This document shows, in pieces, positions 20,175 to 29,085 of a stretch of DNA of 64,000 nt. Below the pieces are notes generated by a model. The model did no database searches, was not told the origin of the DNA, and saw only the letters and a list, made by a program, of their open reading frames with translations. Both the position numbers and the translations under genes were made by a program. The stretch's first letter is position 1, and the number at the start of each line of letters is the position of its first letter. The stretch comes from an uncultured Marvinbryantia sp. (lineage in GTDB: Bacteria; Bacillota; Clostridia; Lachnospirales; Lachnospiraceae): NCBI GenBank assembly GCA_934408725.1, contig CAKRVB010000007.1:1-64000 (forward strand). The letters are read 5' to 3'.

Positions 20175-21653
20175 TTACAGCACTACACCATCTTTAAAGA
20201 TAGAAATGCCTCTGTATCCGTGGCGTTCTGCCTGGGTCTCTTTTCCATTAGCGGTCTCGATCACCAGATCCAAAAGACGTTTTGCTGCATCATCGATGGA
20301 TTCTCCATTTACAATAGAACCTGCATCAAAGTCAATCCATCCCTGCTTTTTACCAGCCAGCTGACTGTTGGTTGCCAGCTTCAATGTCGGTGCTGGTGCT
20401 CCAAATGGTGTTCCACGTCCTGTTGTGAACAGAATCATGTGTGCACCGGCTGCTGTCATAGCCGTTGCAGATACCAGGTCATTTCCCGGACCATACAGCA
20501 TATTCAGTCCCTTGGTCACTACCGGATCACCATATCCGATTACGTCCATAATCGGTGCGCTTCCGCCCTTCTGTACGCATCCACAGGATTTGTCTTCCAG
20601 TGTTGTGATGCCACCCTGACGATTTCCCGGGCTTGGGTTATCGTATACTACTTCGTTATGGCTGATGAAGTAGTTCTTAAATCCGTTGATCATATTTACA
20701 GCTTTGTCAAAGATCTCGGTATTGATACAACGATTCATCAGGAATCCTTCTGCACCGAACATCTCCGGTACTTCTGTCAGTACTGTTGATCCGCCTCTTG
20801 CTACCATCATATCACTGAAACGCCCTACAGTAGGGTTGGCTGTGATACCGGAAAGTCCATCGGATCCACCACACTTCATACCAATTACCAGTTCACTTAC
20901 CGGAATCGCTTCTCTCTTAAACTGTCCTGCATATGCTGCACATTCTTCCAGAAGCTTTCTTCCTGCTTCGAACTCATCTTCTACTTCCTGACAGGTAAGG
21001 AATTTCACTCTGTCGTGATCATAATCTCCCAGTTCTTCCAGGAACTGTTCATGTGTCAGGTTTTCACATCCAAGGCTCAGTACCAGCACAGCTGCAGCAT
21101 TTGGATGACGAACAAGAGCTGCCAGCAGTTTTCTGGTCTGTGCATGATCTGCACCGGTCTGGCTGCATCCAAATGGATGATCGAACGTATACAGGCCATC
21201 AATGGTGCCCTGAACCAGATCCTGGTTGAGAGATACCATACGTTTTGCCACGTCATTTACACATCCTACCGTTGGGATGATCCAGATCTCGTTACGGATC
21301 GCTGCTCTGCCATCTTTTCTGCGGAATCCGTTGAAAGTCTCCGGTTCCACCGGGGTAACCGGGGTAATCGCCGGCTGGTAAGTATATTCTACTTCACCTT
21401 CCAGATTGGTAGCCATATTGTGGCTGTGTACCCAGTTACCAACTTCGATCTCTTCTGTCGCATGACCGATCGGGAAACCATATTTCACTACATTGGTATC
21501 TTTAGCGATCTTTTTCAGAGCGATCTTATGTCCCTGTGGAATATCTTCCGTTGCAATTACAGTATATTCACCTGCAGTAATACTTTCTCCCTTTGCAATC
21601 GGAGTCAGTGCTACTGCCACATTATCAAGTGGATTAATCTGAATTGTTTTCAT
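20175..21653 (-). CDS. uxaA: Altronate dehydratase
   Basis: 492 residues. N-terminal SAF-type domain (about 1-100) joined to the large dehydratase domain holding MKCGGSDGLSGITANP and LEDKSCGCVQKGG. It dehydrates D-altronate to 2-keto-3-deoxygluconate, the third step of galacturonate breakdown. It starts 8 bases after uxaB in the same operon. Full length. Confidence 0.94.
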   Translation of the reverse strand: MKTIQINPLDNVAVALTPIAKGESITAGEYTVIATEDIPQGHKIALKKIAKDTNVVKYGFPIGHATEEIEVGNWVHSHNMATNLEGEVEYTYQPAITPVTPVEPETFNGFRRKDGRAAIRNEIWIIPTVGCVNDVAKRMVSLNQDLVQGTIDGLYTFDHPFGCSQTGADHAQTRKLLAALVRHPNAAAVLVLSLGCENLTHEQFLEELGDYDHDRVKFLTCQEVEDEFEAGRKLLEECAAYAGQFKREAIPVSELVIGMKCGGSDGLSGITANPTVGRFSDMMVARGGSTVLTEVPEMFGAEGFLMNRCINTEIFDKAVNMINGFKNYFISHNEVVYDNPSPGNRQGGITTLEDKSCGCVQKGGSAPIMDVIGYGDPVVTKGLNMLYGPGNDLVSATAMTAAGAHMILFTTGRGTPFGAPAPTLKLATNSQLAGKKQGWIDFDAGSIVNGESIDDAAKRLLDLVIETANGKETQAERHGYRGISIFKDGVVL

Positions 21654-21661
21654 ACCTTTTC

Positions 21662-23161
21662 TTACAGGCAGCTTGCGTAAGCAGCCTTTGCTCCTTCCTC
21701 ACGGATCTTCTTCAGGTCAGCTACTACAGTTGCTTCCAGGTCTTTGATCTGGGTCAGATCCTGATCCCACATCTTTTCGTTGGTCAGTACAGCGTGTACC
21801 AGCTCTTCTGCGCTGTCATTTCTGTGCTCATAGTAGAATTCCAGTGCCCAGCGGTCATCACTTACTGTGTATTCATTTCCTGCTGGACGTTTGCATACCA
21901 GACCTGCATCGGTCAGGGACTGAATGTCATTGCTGTAGAATGCGATGTATGCAGCCAGTGACATGGTCAGGCATACAGGCAGTTCACCTTTTTCTTTGAT
22001 GTATTCCAGGAAGGACGGCATATTTCTTGCTTTCCACTTAGAAGTAGAGTTCAGGGAAATGCTCATCAGTTCATGGTTTACAAACGGGTTGTTGAAACGG
22101 TCTGATACTGCTGCTGCAAAGTTCAGCAGATCCTGCTTGTCCAGTGGCAGAGTAGGGATGACTTCATCATACAGCATCTTGTTCATGAAGCCTTTGATCG
22201 TCTCATCCTGCATACAGTCACGTACGATATTTTCTCCAGCCAGGTAAGCACCCAGAACGAATCCGGTATGTGCACCATTCAGGATACGTACTTTTCTCTT
22301 CTTGTATGGGCTCATATCTGGTACTACAAATACTTTATCTTCCAGTCCTGCTTTCTTGAATGGAAGTACATCATTCAGCTTTGGATCTCCTTCGATTACC
22401 CATACACCGAATACTTCACCTACATCCAGCAGCGGGTCAGCATAACCATGCTTCTGTTCCAGTTCTGCTACTTCTTTTTCATCACGGATACGTCCTGGTA
22501 CGATACGGTCAACCAGAGATCCGCAGAAAGTGCACTCTTCATTTACATATTTCTTAAATCCATCTTCCAGTCCCCACTGATCAATGTACTGATTTACACA
22601 TTTCAGCAGTTCTTTTCCGTTGTTGTCGATCAGCTCACAGGCAAGCATGATGATACCTTTTTTGCCTGCTTTATAACGATGATACAGTACCTGTGTCAGT
22701 TTTCCTGGGAAGCTGGATGCTGGCTGGTCGTTCAGCTGGCAGGATGGATCGTACTGGATACCTGCTTCTGTTGTATTAGAAACGATGATTTCCAGATCAT
22801 CACTTGCTGCTGCTTCCATCATCGCATCAAAATCTGCTGCTTCGTATGGGTTCAGGCAGTTCTTTACGCTGGAGATGACACGCTTAGCGTCAACCTTCTG
22901 TCCGTTTTCGCTTCCACGAAGGTACAGTGTGTACAGACCTTCCTGTTCGTTGATCATCTTTGCAAGACCTGGAGCGATTGGCTGTACCAGTGTACATTTT
23001 CCATTCCAGTCTGCTTTTTCGTTTGCCAGATCGAACCAGTAATCTACGAATGCACGAAGGAAGTTACCTTCTCCAAACTGCATAACCTTTACCGGTGCAT
23101 CTTTTAAAATATATCCATCATATCCAGATTTCTCTAATACTTCATAATTTAATTTTTCCAT
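21662..23161 (-). CDS. uxaB: Tagaturonate reductase (altronate oxidoreductase)
   Basis: 499 residues of the polyol (mannitol) dehydrogenase family. The N-terminal NAD-binding part contains MQFGEGNFLRAFVDYW and IIVSNTTEAGI; the C-terminal part has the KVRILNGAHTG catalytic motif. Reduces D-tagaturonate to D-altronate with NADH. Between uxaC (66 bases upstream) and uxaA (8 bases downstream). Family members also act on fructuronate, but the neighbours point to the galacturonate branch. Confidence 0.92.
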   Translation of the reverse strand: MEKLNYEVLEKSGYDGYILKDAPVKVMQFGEGNFLRAFVDYWFDLANEKADWNGKCTLVQPIAPGLAKMINEQEGLYTLYLRGSENGQKVDAKRVISSVKNCLNPYEAADFDAMMEAAASDDLEIIVSNTTEAGIQYDPSCQLNDQPASSFPGKLTQVLYHRYKAGKKGIIMLACELIDNNGKELLKCVNQYIDQWGLEDGFKKYVNEECTFCGSLVDRIVPGRIRDEKEVAELEQKHGYADPLLDVGEVFGVWVIEGDPKLNDVLPFKKAGLEDKVFVVPDMSPYKKRKVRILNGAHTGFVLGAYLAGENIVRDCMQDETIKGFMNKMLYDEVIPTLPLDKQDLLNFAAAVSDRFNNPFVNHELMSISLNSTSKWKARNMPSFLEYIKEKGELPVCLTMSLAAYIAFYSNDIQSLTDAGLVCKRPAGNEYTVSDDRWALEFYYEHRNDSAEELVHAVLTNEKMWDQDLTQIKDLEATVVADLKKIREEGAKAAYASCL

Positions 23162-23191
23162 GATCGTATTCTCCTTTATCTTTTTTATTGT

Positions 23192-23212
23192 GTTGGGGCC
23201 ACAAGCCCCAAC
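23192..23212 (-). promoter_or_regulatory. Intercistronic hairpin between uxaC and uxaB
   Basis: GTTGGGGC/GCCCCAAC, an 8 bp perfect stem with a 5-base loop, followed by an A-rich stretch and the uxaB ribosome site. No U-run on the minus strand; most likely a message-processing or stability element. Confidence 0.45.
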
Positions 23213-23227
23213 TATTTTACATCAAAC

Positions 23228-24643
23228 CTATACTGTCTTCAGGTCAAAACCGAAGTAGTTTACTGCATTGTTGAAGGAAATTCCCTTAACAATCTTTTCC
23301 AGTGCCTTGTAGTCATCCGGATATTCTCCGTTCTCTACCCATCCACCGATCAGTTCGCAGAGGATGCGGCGGAAGTATTCATGTCTGGTGTAAGACAGGA
23401 AACTTCTGGAGTCTGTCAGCATACCTACGAAGTTACTCAGAAGGCCAAGGTTAGCCAGGGAGATCATCTGGTTCATCATACCTACTTTATGATCATTGAA
23501 CCACCATGCACTACCCTGCTGAATCTTACCAACTGTTTCCGGTCCCTGGAAGCATCCAAGAATCGTTCCGATAGACTCGTTGTCGTTTGGATTCAGGGAA
23601 TACAGAATCGTCTTTGGTAATTCATCTGTAGAGCTTAATGCGTTCAGGAAGTCTGCCATCTGTGCGCTTGGTGCGTAGTTGTTAATGCAGTCAAATCCTG
23701 TATCTGGTCCCAGCTGATTATAGCGGAATACATTGTTATCACGCTTGCATCCATAATGAAGCTGCATTACCCAGTTACGTTTATGGTATTCTTTTCCAAC
23801 TGCTGTCATAAATGCAGTCTTGAACTTCATCTCATCTTCTCTGGATACGCTGCCACCATTCAGTCTGCCTGCGAAGATCTTTTCGATCTCTTCTTCAGAA
23901 GCAGGAGCATACATTACATATTCCAGTGCGTGGTCAGATACACAGCATCCCATAGATGCGAAGAAATCCATACGGAGGGACAGTGCTTTCATCAGATCTT
24001 TGAAGCTCTTTACTTCAACGCCGCTGACTTCACTTAAAGTCTTCAGATAATCCAGATATTCTGGCTTTTCCAGGTTCATGGCTTTGTCTGGTCTCCATGC
24101 TGGCAGTACCTGTACATCAAAGGTCTTGTCATCTGCGATGACTTTGTGCCATTCCAGAGAATCAACAGGATCATCTGTGGTACAGATCAGTTTTACATTG
24201 GACTGTTTGATCAGGTTACGTACGGTCATGGAATCTTCCTGCAGCTTTGCATTGCACAGATTCCATACTTCTTCTGCTGTCTCACCATTTAAATATCCTT
24301 CGTATCCGAAGTACTTTCTCAGCTCCAGATGGCTCCAGTGATACAGTGGATTACCAATTGCTTTTTCCAGTGTCTCAGCCCATTTCTGGAACTTCTCACG
24401 GTCACTTGCATCACCGGTAATATAGTATTCATCAATTCCATTGGATCTCATCTGACGCCATTTGTAATGATCTCCACCCAGCCATACCTGTGTGATGTTC
24501 TCAAACTTTCTGTCTTCTGCGATCTCCTTTGGATTAATGTGGCAGTGATAATCCAGAATCGGTGTATTCTCTGCGAAGTCATGATACAGCTTCTGTGCTG
24601 TCGGTGTGCTTAACAGAAAATCCTTGTCCATAAATGCTTTCAT
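23228..24643 (-). CDS. uxaC: Uronate isomerase (glucuronate/galacturonate isomerase)
   Basis: 471 residues of the amidohydrolase-like uronate isomerase family. The metal-binding N-terminus (ILDYHCHINPKEIAED) and the MLTDSRSFLSYTRHEYFRRI segment near the C-terminus are typical. It converts D-galacturonate to D-tagaturonate and D-glucuronate to D-fructuronate. First gene of the uxaC-uxaB-uxaA unit, with its own promoter and LacI-type operator. Confidence 0.95.
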   Translation of the reverse strand: MKAFMDKDFLLSTPTAQKLYHDFAENTPILDYHCHINPKEIAEDRKFENITQVWLGGDHYKWRQMRSNGIDEYYITGDASDREKFQKWAETLEKAIGNPLYHWSHLELRKYFGYEGYLNGETAEEVWNLCNAKLQEDSMTVRNLIKQSNVKLICTTDDPVDSLEWHKVIADDKTFDVQVLPAWRPDKAMNLEKPEYLDYLKTLSEVSGVEVKSFKDLMKALSLRMDFFASMGCCVSDHALEYVMYAPASEEEIEKIFAGRLNGGSVSREDEMKFKTAFMTAVGKEYHKRNWVMQLHYGCKRDNNVFRYNQLGPDTGFDCINNYAPSAQMADFLNALSSTDELPKTILYSLNPNDNESIGTILGCFQGPETVGKIQQGSAWWFNDHKVGMMNQMISLANLGLLSNFVGMLTDSRSFLSYTRHEYFRRILCELIGGWVENGEYPDDYKALEKIVKGISFNNAVNYFGFDLKTV

Positions 24644-24714
24644 GTGCTGTTCCTCCTGATTTTTTATTACATAGCATCTTTCGCTTTATGCTTATTTTAG
24701 CAACTATTTTGTTT

Positions 24715-24730
24715 ATGTAAGTGCTTACAT
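24715..24730 (-). promoter_or_regulatory. LacI-type operator at the uxaC promoter
   Basis: ATGTAAGTGCTTACAT, a near-perfect palindrome just downstream of the -10 box, so a bound repressor would block the start site. Its core TGTAAGTGCTTACA is identical to the site before eda (26923-26936). Confidence 0.7.
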
Positions 24731-24732
24731 TC

Positions 24733-24761
24733 AGTCTACTATTTCTTTCCATAAAAGTCAA
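24733..24761 (-). promoter_or_regulatory. Sigma-A promoter of uxaC-uxaB-uxaA
   Basis: -35 TTGACT (24756-24761), 17 bp spacer, -10 TAGACT (24733-24738). The spacer begins TTTATGG and the -10 is TAGACT, exactly as in the eda promoter. Confidence 0.72.
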
Positions 24762-24792
24762 ATAGAATGGGAAAAAATAATTACCAAAAATG

Positions 24793-24806
24793 TGTAAGCG
24801 CTTTCA
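24793..24806 (-). promoter_or_regulatory. cre-like site upstream of the uxaC promoter
   Basis: TGTAAGCGCTTTCA fits the CcpA consensus TGWAANCGNTNWCA at every position. It lies 31 bases upstream of the -35 box. It could instead be an auxiliary site for the hexuronate LacI regulator. Confidence 0.55.
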
Positions 24807-24850
24807 TGTAAATTACACAAAAATGCATTTTTCTTAATACAATAGCATAC

Positions 24851-24906
24851 AAAAAGACTGCCATCAGGCAGGGAAAATATTTCTTTTCTCCGCCTGACGG
24901 CAGTCT
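24851..24906 (-). terminator. Terminator of eda-kdgK
   Basis: AGACTGCCATCAGGC pairs with GCCTGACGGCAGTCT (one G-U/A-C position) around a 22-base A/T-rich loop; a run of five U follows on the minus strand. Confidence 0.85.
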
Positions 24907-24929
24907 CATCCATCACTGTTCTGATCTTA

Positions 24930-26027
24930 TTATCTCTGTACTCTTGCGCCAGCTCCGCCCATAATAGCTTCTACTTCTTTCTTGCTTGCCATTGTAGTAT
25001 CACCAGGTGTGGTCATAGCAAGTGCGCCATGTGCTGCACCGTAGTTTACAGCCAGTTCAGCGTTTTCTGTAGTCATCAGTCCGTATACCAGACCTGATGC
25101 GAAAGAGTCTCCACCACCTACACGGTCCATGATTTCCAGTCCCTTGTAGTCTTTTGCTTTGTAGATTTCTCCATCTGCCCAGCAGATTGCGCTCCAGTCA
25201 TTTACAGTAGCAGTCTTAACTGTACGAAGTGTAGTAGCCACTGCTTTGAAGTTCGGATATGTCTTTGCTGCTTCGTTGATCATCTTCTTGTAACCTTCCA
25301 GATTCAGTTCTTTCAGGTTTGCATCATTTCCTTCGATCTCAAATCCAAGGCATGCAGTAAAGTCTTCTTCGTTACCGATCATAACGTCAACGTATTTTGC
25401 AATTTCTTTGTTTACTTCCTGAGCCTTAGCCTGTCCACCGATTGCGCTCCACATAGATGGACGGTAGTTCAGGTCGTAAGATACGATGGTTCCGTATTTC
25501 TTTGCAGTCTTGATTGCAGCCAGAACGGTCTCACATGTCTGCTCAGAAATAGCAGCGTAGATTCCGCCTGTGTGCAGCCAGCGAACTCCCAGTTCACCGA
25601 AGATATAATCGAAATCAAAATCTTCTGGTGTAGCTTTGGAGATAGCAGTGTTTGCACGGTCAGAGCATCCTACTGCTCCACGAATACCAAATCCTCTTTC
25701 TGTGAAGTTGATACCGTTTCTGCAGATTCTTCCAATACCGTCTGTAGGCATCCATTTGATCAGGGATGTATCTACACCACCCTGGCAGATGAAGTCTTCC
25801 ATCAGCATACCTACTTCGTTGTCAGCAAACGCTGTGATCACAGCAGTATCCATCTTGAAGCATTTTCTTAAACCACGGATTACGTTGTATTCTCCGCCGC
25901 CTTCCCATGCACGGAAAGATCTTGCGGTACGGATTCTTCCTTCGCCCGGATCAAGACGAAGCATTACTTCTCCAAGAGAAACTGCGTCAAACTTACATTC
26001 GCTTTTTGGTCTTACATTTAAATTCAT
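24930..26027 (-). CDS. kdgK: 2-keto-3-deoxygluconate kinase (PfkB family)
   Basis: 365 residues. PfkB/ribokinase fold with the anion-hole and catalytic base motif DRVGGGDSFASGLVYG near the C-terminus and an N-terminal substrate lid (LGEVMLRLDPGEGRIRTARSF). It phosphorylates KDG to KDPG. Downstream of eda by 38 bases and in the same unit, which supports KDG over other sugar acids. Confidence 0.88.
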   Translation of the reverse strand: MNLNVRPKSECKFDAVSLGEVMLRLDPGEGRIRTARSFRAWEGGGEYNVIRGLRKCFKMDTAVITAFADNEVGMLMEDFICQGGVDTSLIKWMPTDGIGRICRNGINFTERGFGIRGAVGCSDRANTAISKATPEDFDFDYIFGELGVRWLHTGGIYAAISEQTCETVLAAIKTAKKYGTIVSYDLNYRPSMWSAIGGQAKAQEVNKEIAKYVDVMIGNEEDFTACLGFEIEGNDANLKELNLEGYKKMINEAAKTYPNFKAVATTLRTVKTATVNDWSAICWADGEIYKAKDYKGLEIMDRVGGGDSFASGLVYGLMTTENAELAVNYGAAHGALAMTTPGDTTMASKKEVEAIMGGAGARVQR

Positions 26028-26065
26028 TCTTCTTTTCTCCTAATTAAAATTTATTTAAAAAATGA

Positions 26066-26701
26066 TTAGCCTCTGATCTCTTTTGCCAGCTCAACAGCTT
26101 CTTTTGCCATCTGAGCAATCTTGTCAAACTCGCCTGCTTTTACCAGATCACCTTTTACCATCCAGCTTCCGCCACAGCAAAGGATCTTGTCACAGCTTAA
26201 GTAATCTTTCAGGTTCTTTAAGCTGACACCGCCTGTCGGCATGAATTTTAATGTAGTATATGGTGCTGCCATTGCTTTAATTGTAGCAACTCCACCGAAC
26301 TGTTCTGCAGGGAAGAATTTTACAACCTTCAGTCCTCTCTTAACAGCCTGTGCTGCTTCGGAAGGAGTAATGATACCAGGGAAGATCGGGATCTGCTTTT
26401 CGATACAGTAATCTACTACTTCCGGATCAAATCCAGGGCTAACGATAAATTTTGCTCCTGCATTTACTGCTCTGTCAACCTGTTCAATGGTCAGAACTGT
26501 TCCTGCTCCAACTAACATATCCGGATATTTCTGTGCCATGATACGAATGGATTCTTCTGCTGCGTCTGTACGGAATGTTACCTCTGCACAAGGAAGTCCG
26601 CCTTTTACCAGTGCATCTGCAAGTGGCTCTGCATCCTTTACATCATTTAATACTACTACTGGTACGACACCCAGTGCTGCAAACTGTTCTGCAATACTCA
26701 T
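26066..26701 (-). CDS. eda: KDPG/KHG aldolase
   Basis: 211 residues, the standard class I aldolase size. The Schiff-base lysine lies in GLKVVKFFPAEQFGG, and the phosphate-binding loop in FMPTGGVSL. It splits KDPG into pyruvate and glyceraldehyde 3-phosphate, the last step of the pathway encoded here. First gene of eda-kdgK, with a leader of about 230 bases. Confidence 0.94.
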   Translation of the reverse strand: MSIAEQFAALGVVPVVVLNDVKDAEPLADALVKGGLPCAEVTFRTDAAEESIRIMAQKYPDMLVGAGTVLTIEQVDRAVNAGAKFIVSPGFDPEVVDYCIEKQIPIFPGIITPSEAAQAVKRGLKVVKFFPAEQFGGVATIKAMAAPYTTLKFMPTGGVSLKNLKDYLSCDKILCCGGSWMVKGDLVKAGEFDKIAQMAKEAVELAKEIRG

Positions 26702-26922
26702 TTTTTTCTCTCCTTTTTATTTGCTGTCCCCAAAAAATCGGCTTTCAGAGACGTGTCATATTTTCGTAACTGTTCTGTCCTCACTATGAAAGTACGGAAC
26801 AGATACGATGTCCTACAAATTTACTATACACTGAAACATGTGGCAAATCAAATCCTAAAATCCGGCAATTTCGTACTATTTTACATACATAATCATGCTT
26901 TTAGGCTATGATTTATCAATAT

Positions 26923-26936
26923 TGTAAGTGCTTACA
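26923..26936 (-). promoter_or_regulatory. LacI-type operator at the eda promoter
   Basis: TGTAAGTGCTTACA, identical over 14 bases to the uxaC site and likewise just after the -10 box (6 bases away). Confidence 0.7.
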
Positions 26937-26942
26937 TTTATA

Positions 26943-26971
26943 AGTCTACACTGTCCATCCATAAATGTCAA
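26943..26971 (-). promoter_or_regulatory. Sigma-A promoter of eda-kdgK
   Basis: -35 TTGACA (26966-26971), 17 bp spacer beginning TTTATGG, -10 TAGACT (26943-26948). The gap from here to the eda ATG (26702-26922) is a leader in which I see no riboswitch. Confidence 0.75.
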
Positions 26972-27037
26972 ATATATCTTCGTGAAAAGATCGCCAAATT
27001 TCATGTTCTGCTTTCATTTATATTATACAAAAACGGC

Positions 27038-27071
27038 AAAAAAGGCCACTCCACTTTTGTGAAATAGCCTT
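27038..27071 (-). terminator. Terminator of the first TRAP operon
   Basis: AAGGCTATTTCAC pairs with GTGGAGTGGCCTT (several G-U pairs), followed by a run of U on the minus strand, a few bases after dctM stops. Confidence 0.75.
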
Positions 27072-27086
27072 TCTTGTATGTTTCTC

Positions 27087-28391
27087 TTAACCTGCCATAA
27101 CTGGCATGATCATATTTGTAATTGTCATGGTAAATGCCGGCCAGTAGGTAACGATTGCCAGAACAGCAAGCATTACTGCGAAGAATGGCAGCAAGGTCTT
27201 TCCAAGACGTTCGATCGGTACCTTTGAAATAGCGGAACCAATGAACAGGGTGGATCCTACAGGAGGAGTTACCAGACCAATACCAAGGTTCAGGATCATG
27301 ATACATCCAAACTGAACCGGGTCTACGCCGATCTGCTGTGCGATTGGGAGCAGAATCGGTGTAAGAAGAAGGATATTACAGCTCATATCCATCATAGTAC
27401 CAAAGATCAGCATGATGATATTCATCAGCAGAAGAATCAGATACTTGTTATCTGTGATACCAAGGATTGCATCTGAGATGATCTGAGGTACTTTTAAGTA
27501 TGTCAGACACCAGGAGAACGCACTGGAAGTAGCAATCAGAATCAGAACGATTGCCAGTGTATTTAAAGCACGTTCCAGAACCTGCCAGAAACCTTTCAGA
27601 GTCAGTTTCTTATAGATAAATGCTCCACAGATGATAGCCCATACAACGGCGATCGCTGCAGATTCTGTTGCAGTAAAGATACCGGCAACTACTCCTACTA
27701 CTACGATCAAGACAGTCATCAGGCCCCAGATGGCACTGATAAAGCTCTTAATACAATGTTTCAGGTTAAATGCATCTCCCTTTGGATACTGTTTCTTTAC
27801 AGAAATAACATAGCTGTAAATCATCAGTGCAAGTCCAAGAAGAATACCAGGCATATAACCTGCAATGAACAGACGTCCTACAGATACACTTCCTGCAACA
27901 GTTGCATAAATAACCATATTGTGGCTAGGCGGGATCAGGATACCCTGTACGGAAGATGTCATAGTTACGTTTGCTGAAAAGTCATCATCATATCCCTGTT
28001 CGATCATCATAGGGATCAGGATCGTACCAAGAGATGCACAGTCAGCTGCGGAAGATCCGGAGATACCACCGAAGAACATGGAAGCCACGATGTTAACCAT
28101 TGCCAGACCACCACGCATCCATCCAACCAGTGCATTGGATAAATCGATCAGCTTATCCGATATACCACCTTCCCCCATTAGCTCACCGGCCAGGATGAAG
28201 AATGGAACAGCCATCAGAGAGAAACTAAATACACCTTTTACCATCAGCTGAACGACCTGCTGAAGATTCAGCTGCATATAAATCATACCTACTACAGATG
28301 CAATACCGATTGCATATGCAATTGGAAAACTAAGTGCAATAAACAGGAAAAACAATACAATTAAAATGATAATAGCGGTTGTTTCATTCAT
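27087..28391 (-). CDS. TRAP transporter large permease (DctM type), hexuronate cluster
   Basis: 434 residues with about 12 membrane helices, the channel subunit of a TRAP importer driven by an ion gradient. Characteristic segments are GGISGSSAADCASLG and LIPPSHNMVIYATVAG and the C-terminal TPPVGSTLFIGSAIS. Start and dctQ stop overlap by one base (TAATG), giving tight coupling. Next to galacturonate enzymes, so a hexuronate is the likely substrate. Confidence 0.93.
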   Translation of the reverse strand: MNETTAIIILIVLFFLFIALSFPIAYAIGIASVVGMIYMQLNLQQVVQLMVKGVFSFSLMAVPFFILAGELMGEGGISDKLIDLSNALVGWMRGGLAMVNIVASMFFGGISGSSAADCASLGTILIPMMIEQGYDDDFSANVTMTSSVQGILIPPSHNMVIYATVAGSVSVGRLFIAGYMPGILLGLALMIYSYVISVKKQYPKGDAFNLKHCIKSFISAIWGLMTVLIVVVGVVAGIFTATESAAIAVVWAIICGAFIYKKLTLKGFWQVLERALNTLAIVLILIATSSAFSWCLTYLKVPQIISDAILGITDNKYLILLLMNIIMLIFGTMMDMSCNILLLTPILLPIAQQIGVDPVQFGCIMILNLGIGLVTPPVGSTLFIGSAISKVPIERLGKTLLPFFAVMLAVLAIVTYWPAFTMTITNMIMPVMAG

Positions 28392-28942
28392 TACTTTTCA
28401 ACCTCCTGATCTAAAACTTCAGGTGGATTCACCTTATAATCATAATATCCTTTTACCGGATACTTCATCATCTTCATAATAAACAGAAAAAACAGCTCAC
28501 TCTGCATCAGAAGCATACAGACACCTGCAACAGGAACTGATGCGTACAGCCATGCTTTTGCAATCGGAATACCGGAAAGTAAGCTCTTTGACATCAGCTG
28601 TGTAAACTGTGTTCCATAAACGATCATAAATAAACTGAACAGGAAGATACAAATTTCACTAAGTCCGTGTAAAATGCCCATAACCTTTTCGCGCATGTGG
28701 GCCGGGAATAAATACTGAATCATAACTACTCTCAGATGCTTATCTGTACGAATTGCAAGACTGGCACTGATCATTGCCATATAAACCATGCAAAGCAGGA
28801 TAGACTGCTCACCCCAGCGAGGAGTCTTACTCATTACAAAACGCATAAATACAACGTAAGCTGTAATACAAATAGAAGCAATAAAGATCAGTTTACAAAA
28901 TGTCATGAATATCCAGTAAATGGTATCATAAAATTTTCTCAT
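28391..28942 (-). CDS. TRAP transporter small permease (DctQ type), hexuronate cluster
   Basis: 183 residues, four membrane helices, with the SLAIRTDKHLRVVMIQYLFP loop typical of DctQ (the (A)xRxxxHxR-like motif). It scaffolds the large subunit and docks the binding protein. It overlaps dctM by one base and is separated from dctP by a long hairpin. Confidence 0.9.
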   Translation of the reverse strand: MRKFYDTIYWIFMTFCKLIFIASICITAYVVFMRFVMSKTPRWGEQSILLCMVYMAMISASLAIRTDKHLRVVMIQYLFPAHMREKVMGILHGLSEICIFLFSLFMIVYGTQFTQLMSKSLLSGIPIAKAWLYASVPVAGVCMLLMQSELFFLFIMKMMKYPVKGYYDYKVNPPEVLDQEVEK

Positions 28943-28971
28943 AATCTTTTCCTTTCTTTAGCCATAAACAG

Positions 28972-29043
28972 GGGGAAGAGAAGCCTGCCTGAGGCTGTAT
29001 CAGATTGGAGACTGACTCCCATCTGATGCCACTTCTCTTCCCC
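28972..29043 (-). promoter_or_regulatory. Long intercistronic hairpin between dctP and dctQ
   Basis: GGGGAAGAGAAG (28972-28983) pairs perfectly with CTTCTCTTCCCC (29032-29043), with an inner ATCAGAT/ATCTGAT stem. There is no U-run, so it should not fully terminate. A likely role is 3' protection of the dctP message so that the binding protein outnumbers the permease. Confidence 0.6.
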
Positions 29044-29085
29044 TTTATCACTGATTCAAATTTCAGATATTAAACAATATCAGAA

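Noticed and set aside
22268..23107. Long plus-strand frame (279 codons) opposite uxaB
   Set aside because: Shadow of uxaB; its composition (Cys, Phe, Ile rich) is typical of antisense frames.
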